Below are positions 61,318 to 64,000 of a DNA stretch of 64,000 bases, one piece after another; the stretch's first letter is position 1, and the number at the start of each line of letters is the position of its first letter. The stretch lies in the NCBI RefSeq assembly GCF_030252345.1, contig NZ_CP126980.1, forward strand, positions 1,139,501 through 1,203,500, written 5' to 3'. The translations under genes were made by a program, and so were the position numbers. This DNA is from Actinoplanes oblitus. GTDB lineage: Bacteria > Actinomycetota > Actinomycetes > Mycobacteriales > Micromonosporaceae. The notes beneath the pieces are model-generated. The model did no database searches, was not told the origin of the DNA, and was given only the letters and a program-made list of their open reading frames with translations.

Positions 61318-62781
61318 GTGATGGGCAGGGGCGGCACCGTGCACCGCGGCTACAGCGTCGCGGTCTTCGTGATCCTGGCGTCCCTGGACAACGTGGCGAT
61401 CGGCATCGTGCCGCCGCTGTACGGCAGCATCGGCGACGCCTTCGGAGTGGGCGAGGCACGCATCGCGCTGGCCACCACGACCATGTTCCTGATCAGCGCC
61501 GTCGCCGCGATCGGCTGGGCGTACGCCGGTGACCGCACCGACCGCAAACCGGTGCTGCTCATCGGCACCCTGATCTGGGTCGCCGGCACCGCCTGGTCGG
61601 GGCTGGCCGACGGCTATCCCGCGTTTCTGCTCGCCCAGGTGATCGCCGCGTTCGGGCTGGGCGCCGTCGCCTCGGTGAGCTTCTCGGTGGTCAGCGACCT
61701 GATCTCACCGCGGCGCCGTGGCCTGGTGATGAGCTTCTGGGGCCTGTCGCAGGGCCTCGGGACGCTGGCCGGCACCCTGACCGGCGGCATCCTGGGGCAC
61801 ACCGACTGGCGGGAGCCGTTCCTGGTGACCGCGGCGGCCGGGCTGGTGGCCACGGTGCTCTACCTGTTCACCTACAACGTGCCGCGCGGCGAGAGCCAGC
61901 CGGAGCTGGCCGGTGTCGAGTACGACGAGCGGATCCACCACGACCACCTGCCGATCATCCTGGGCCGGCGCACCAACGTCTGGCTGATCCTGCAGGGCGG
62001 CACCGCGCAGATCGCCTTCGGCTCCCTGGTCTGGCTGCCGGTGCTGTTCCGCGCCCGCGCCGAGGACCAGGGCTATTCGACAGGCACCGCGGTGCTGGTG
62101 GGCAGCGCGTTCGCGACGATCTTCCAGCTCGGGGCGGCACTGTCGATCCTCGGCGGGCTGGCCGGGGACCGGCTGCAACGGCGTACGCCACGAGGCCGGG
62201 CCCTGGTGGCGGCGGTCGGTGTGCTGGCAGCGGTCCCGTTCTACGTGGTGTTGTTCTTCGTCCCGATGACGATCACCGTGCCGGACGGGGCGGGCACCGG
62301 CGCGGTGATCCGCGGCGTGCTGGACAACGTGGTGACCGAGCCGACCGTCGCCGCCTGCCTGGGCATCGCGGTCTTCGCGTTGATGCTGACCTCGGCCAAC
62401 TCGCCGAACTGGTTCGCCATGATCGCCGACGTGAACCCGCCCGAGCACCGCGGCACCGTCTACAGCCTGGGGAACCTGGTCAACGGCGTCGGCCGGGCCG
62501 GTGGGAACGCCCTGGTCGGGGTGGCCTTCCAGCGGCTCTCCGGCGCGTTCCCGCCGCCGCTGAACTACGCGGTCGGGCTGGCCGCGTTCCAGTTCTTCTT
62601 CATCCCGACCGGGGTCATGTACTGGCTGGCTAGCAGGACGGTGGCGGCGGACATGGCCGGCACGCACGCCGCCCTGCTGGCCAAGGCCTCAGCGAAGGGC
62701 CCAGACGGTCACGTCGGTGGGGACCCGGCCGTCGTCGCCGAGGGGCTCGCTGCTCAGCAGGATCCGGACGCCATCCGGTAA
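61318..62781 (+). CDS. MFS transporter
   Basis: A 487-residue major facilitator protein with about twelve spans. The loop 2-3 motif is AYAGDRTDRKPVL, and SVVSDLISPRRRGLVMSFWG lies after span 4; the pattern is closest to organic-acid or drug-type MFS carriers. A hydrophilic C-terminal tail of about 35 residues overlaps the convergent GH13 gene by 93 bp. GTG at 61318 has TAACCT exactly six bases upstream with no Shine-Dalgarno sequence, so the mRNA may be leaderless; ATG at 61321 is an alternative. Substrate unknown. Confidence 0.9.
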   Translation: MMGRGGTVHRGYSVAVFVILASLDNVAIGIVPPLYGSIGDAFGVGEARIALATTTMFLISAVAAIGWAYAGDRTDRKPVLLIGTLIWVAGTAWSGLADGYPAFLLAQVIAAFGLGAVASVSFSVVSDLISPRRRGLVMSFWGLSQGLGTLAGTLTGGILGHTDWREPFLVTAAAGLVATVLYLFTYNVPRGESQPELAGVEYDERIHHDHLPIILGRRTNVWLILQGGTAQIAFGSLVWLPVLFRARAEDQGYSTGTAVLVGSAFATIFQLGAALSILGGLAGDRLQRRTPRGRALVAAVGVLAAVPFYVVLFFVPMTITVPDGAGTGAVIRGVLDNVVTEPTVAACLGIAVFALMLTSANSPNWFAMIADVNPPEHRGTVYSLGNLVNGVGRAGGNALVGVAFQRLSGAFPPPLNYAVGLAAFQFFFIPTGVMYWLASRTVAADMAGTHAALLAKASAKGPDGHVGGDPAVVAEGLAAQQDPDAIR

Positions 62782-64000
62782 CGGCACGGCGGACGGGCCG
62801 AAATTGGTCAGCACCAGAACGTCCTCGTTGTGGAACGCCAGGGTGCTCGCCGCGGACTCGATCCAGGTCAGCGACCCGGCACCGAGCCCGTGCTCGCGGC
62901 GCGACCGCAGCGCCGACCGGTACAGCTCGTAGGTCGAGCCGGGCACGTCCACCTGCCGGTCCAGCGCGTACTCCGCCCAGGCCGTGGGCTGCGGCAGCCA
63001 GCTGTGGTCGCCCGGCCCGAAACCGTAGGACGGCGCGTCGGCCTCCCACGGGATCGGCACCCGGCAGCCGTCCCGCCCGCGCTCCGCGTGCCCGGACCGC
63101 TCCCGGGCCGGATCCTGCCGGAACTCGTCGGCCATCGTGGTGTGCTCCGGCAGTCCCAGCTCCTCACCCTGGTAGAGGTAGGCCGAGCCGGGCAGGCCCA
63201 GCATCAGCAGCGTGGCCGCCCGGGCCCGGCGCAGGCCCAGCCCGGTGTCCGGCTGCGGATCGCCGATCCCGATCCCCGGCTTGCGCTTCTCGTCCACCGG
63301 GTAGCCCAGCCGGGACGCGTGCCGCACCACGTCGTGGTTGGACAGCACCCAGGTGGTGGTCGCGCCGACCGCGCCGGTGGCGGCCAGCGAGGAATCGATC
63401 ACCTCGCGCAGCTCGCCCGGCTTCCAGGGCGCCTCCAGGTAGGGGAAGTTGAACGCCTGGTGCATCTCGTCCGGCCGGACGTACCGGGCCAGCCGTTCCT
63501 CGGGCTGCACCCAGGCCTCGGCGACCAGGATCCGGTCCGGTGAGTAGCCGTCCAGCACGGCGCGCCACTCCCGATAGATCTCGTGCACGCCCTCCTGGTC
63601 CCACATCGGCGGCGGCGGACCGGCCGGCTCCAGGCCGCCGAGCACGGTGGCCGGCTGCGTCCAGTCGGTCAGCGCGGCGTCCTTGACCAGGCCGTGTGCC
63701 ACGTCGACCCGGAAACCGTCCACCCCCCGGTCCAGCCAGAACCGCAGGATGTCCAGGAACTCGGCGCGGACCTCCGGATGGTCCCAGTTCAGGTCGGGCT
63801 GCGAGACGTCGAACAGGTGCAGGTACCACTGGCCGTCCGGGACCTGCTCCCAGGCCGGCCCGCCGAAGACGCTCTGCCACGAGTTCGGCGGTTCGTCGTG
63901 GAAGATGTAGCGGTCTCGCTCGGGGCTGCCGGGCGGCGCGGCGAGCGCGGCCCGGAACCAGGCGTGCTCGCTGGACGTGTGGTTCGGCACCAGATCCACG
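62689..64000 (-). CDS. GH13 alpha-glucosidase-type enzyme, N-terminus beyond window
   Basis: The frame is open at the right edge, so the N-terminal part (roughly 110 residues by family length) is missing. Conserved GH13 regions are complete from region I on: DLVPNHTSSEHAWF, GFRVDVAHGL with the nucleophile Asp, LVAEAWV with the acid Glu, and LSNHD with the third acid. The long YIFHDEPPNSWQSVFGGPAW loop fits the oligo-1,6-glucosidase/alpha-glucosidase branch, which acts on maltose-type oligosaccharides inside the cell. Its last 93 bp overlap the 3' end of the MFS gene. Confidence 0.93.
   Translation of the reverse strand, partial: VDLVPNHTSSEHAWFRAALAAPPGSPERDRYIFHDEPPNSWQSVFGGPAWEQVPDGQWYLHLFDVSQPDLNWDHPEVRAEFLDILRFWLDRGVDGFRVDVAHGLVKDAALTDWTQPATVLGGLEPAGPPPPMWDQEGVHEIYREWRAVLDGYSPDRILVAEAWVQPEERLARYVRPDEMHQAFNFPYLEAPWKPGELREVIDSSLAATGAVGATTTWVLSNHDVVRHASRLGYPVDEKRKPGIGIGDPQPDTGLGLRRARAATLLMLGLPGSAYLYQGEELGLPEHTTMADEFRQDPARERSGHAERGRDGCRVPIPWEADAPSYGFGPGDHSWLPQPTAWAEYALDRQVDVPGSTYELYRSALRSRREHGLGAGSLTWIESAASTLAFHNEDVLVLTNFGPSAVPLPDGVRILLSSEPLGDDGRVPTDVTVWALR

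Overview
The window is 64 kb of very G+C-rich actinobacterial DNA with codon third positions that are almost all G or C and frequent GTG/TTG starts. The xylose isomerase at 53455-54639 is 394 residues long and, as far as I recall the sequence, close to the Actinoplanes missouriensis enzyme. Together with a complete conservon (cvnABCD) and the plant-polysaccharide enzymes this points to Actinoplanes or a near relative in the Micromonosporaceae. No rRNA, tRNA, CRISPR array, phage or intact transposase was seen, so this looks like chromosome.

Layout. 1-2 kb: end of an APC permease, a GNAT acetyltransferase and an unknown protein. 2.4-4.1 kb: a secreted GH5 endoglucanase with a leaderless promoter, followed by about 1.2 kb of tandem-repeat DNA without convincing genes. 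5.3-18.3 kb: a carbohydrate-use locus with a LysE exporter, a GH3 glycosidase under a 32-bp LacI-type palindrome, a ROK regulator, a three-gene oligosaccharide ABC importer, and divergent GH95 and GH42 enzymes. The importer and the GH95/GH42 promoters share an exact 12-bp operator sequence. 18.3-25.6 kb: a GlxA regulator, a rhodanese, an LtrA and alditol oxidase pair, PadR, a receiver-GAF protein and an MHYT protein. 25.7-31.2 kb: a FabH-like ketosynthase, a 63-bp repeat array, PRC-barrel and Gly/Gln-rich secreted proteins, and an unusual flippase-acyltransferase fusion. 31.4-40.9 kb: CorA, two WYL regulators, GNAT, GH20, an M48 protease and a paralogous gene pair. 41.1-45.2 kb: the conservon, ending in a 169-bp palindrome that also ends the facing gene. 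45.4-53.4 kb: a membrane SARP-HhH protein, a lipoprotein, a LacI regulator, a lactonase and a solute-binding/VWA protein. 53.4-56 kb: divergent ROK regulator with xylA-xylB. 56-59 kb: pectinesterase and pectate lyase sharing a nearly identical ricin-type lectin domain. 59-64 kb: a PTE-like hydrolase and CMD pair divergent from a CGNR zinc-finger protein, an MFS transporter, and a GH13 glucosidase cut by the window end.

How the genes fit together. Secreted enzymes (GH5, CE8, PL1) cut cellulose or xyloglucan and pectin. The ABC system would import oligosaccharides. Enzymes without signal peptides (GH3, GH42, GH95, GH20) would finish them inside the cell, and XylA/XylB would feed xylose into the pentose phosphate pathway. 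Local repressors (two ROK proteins, LacI) sit next to candidate operators.

Three themes recur. First, several genes have a TANNNT -10 box exactly six bases before the start codon, suggesting leaderless mRNAs. Second, short tandem repeats lie just after or across gene 3' ends, in two cases copying the stop codon itself. Third, there are several uncommon domain fusions.
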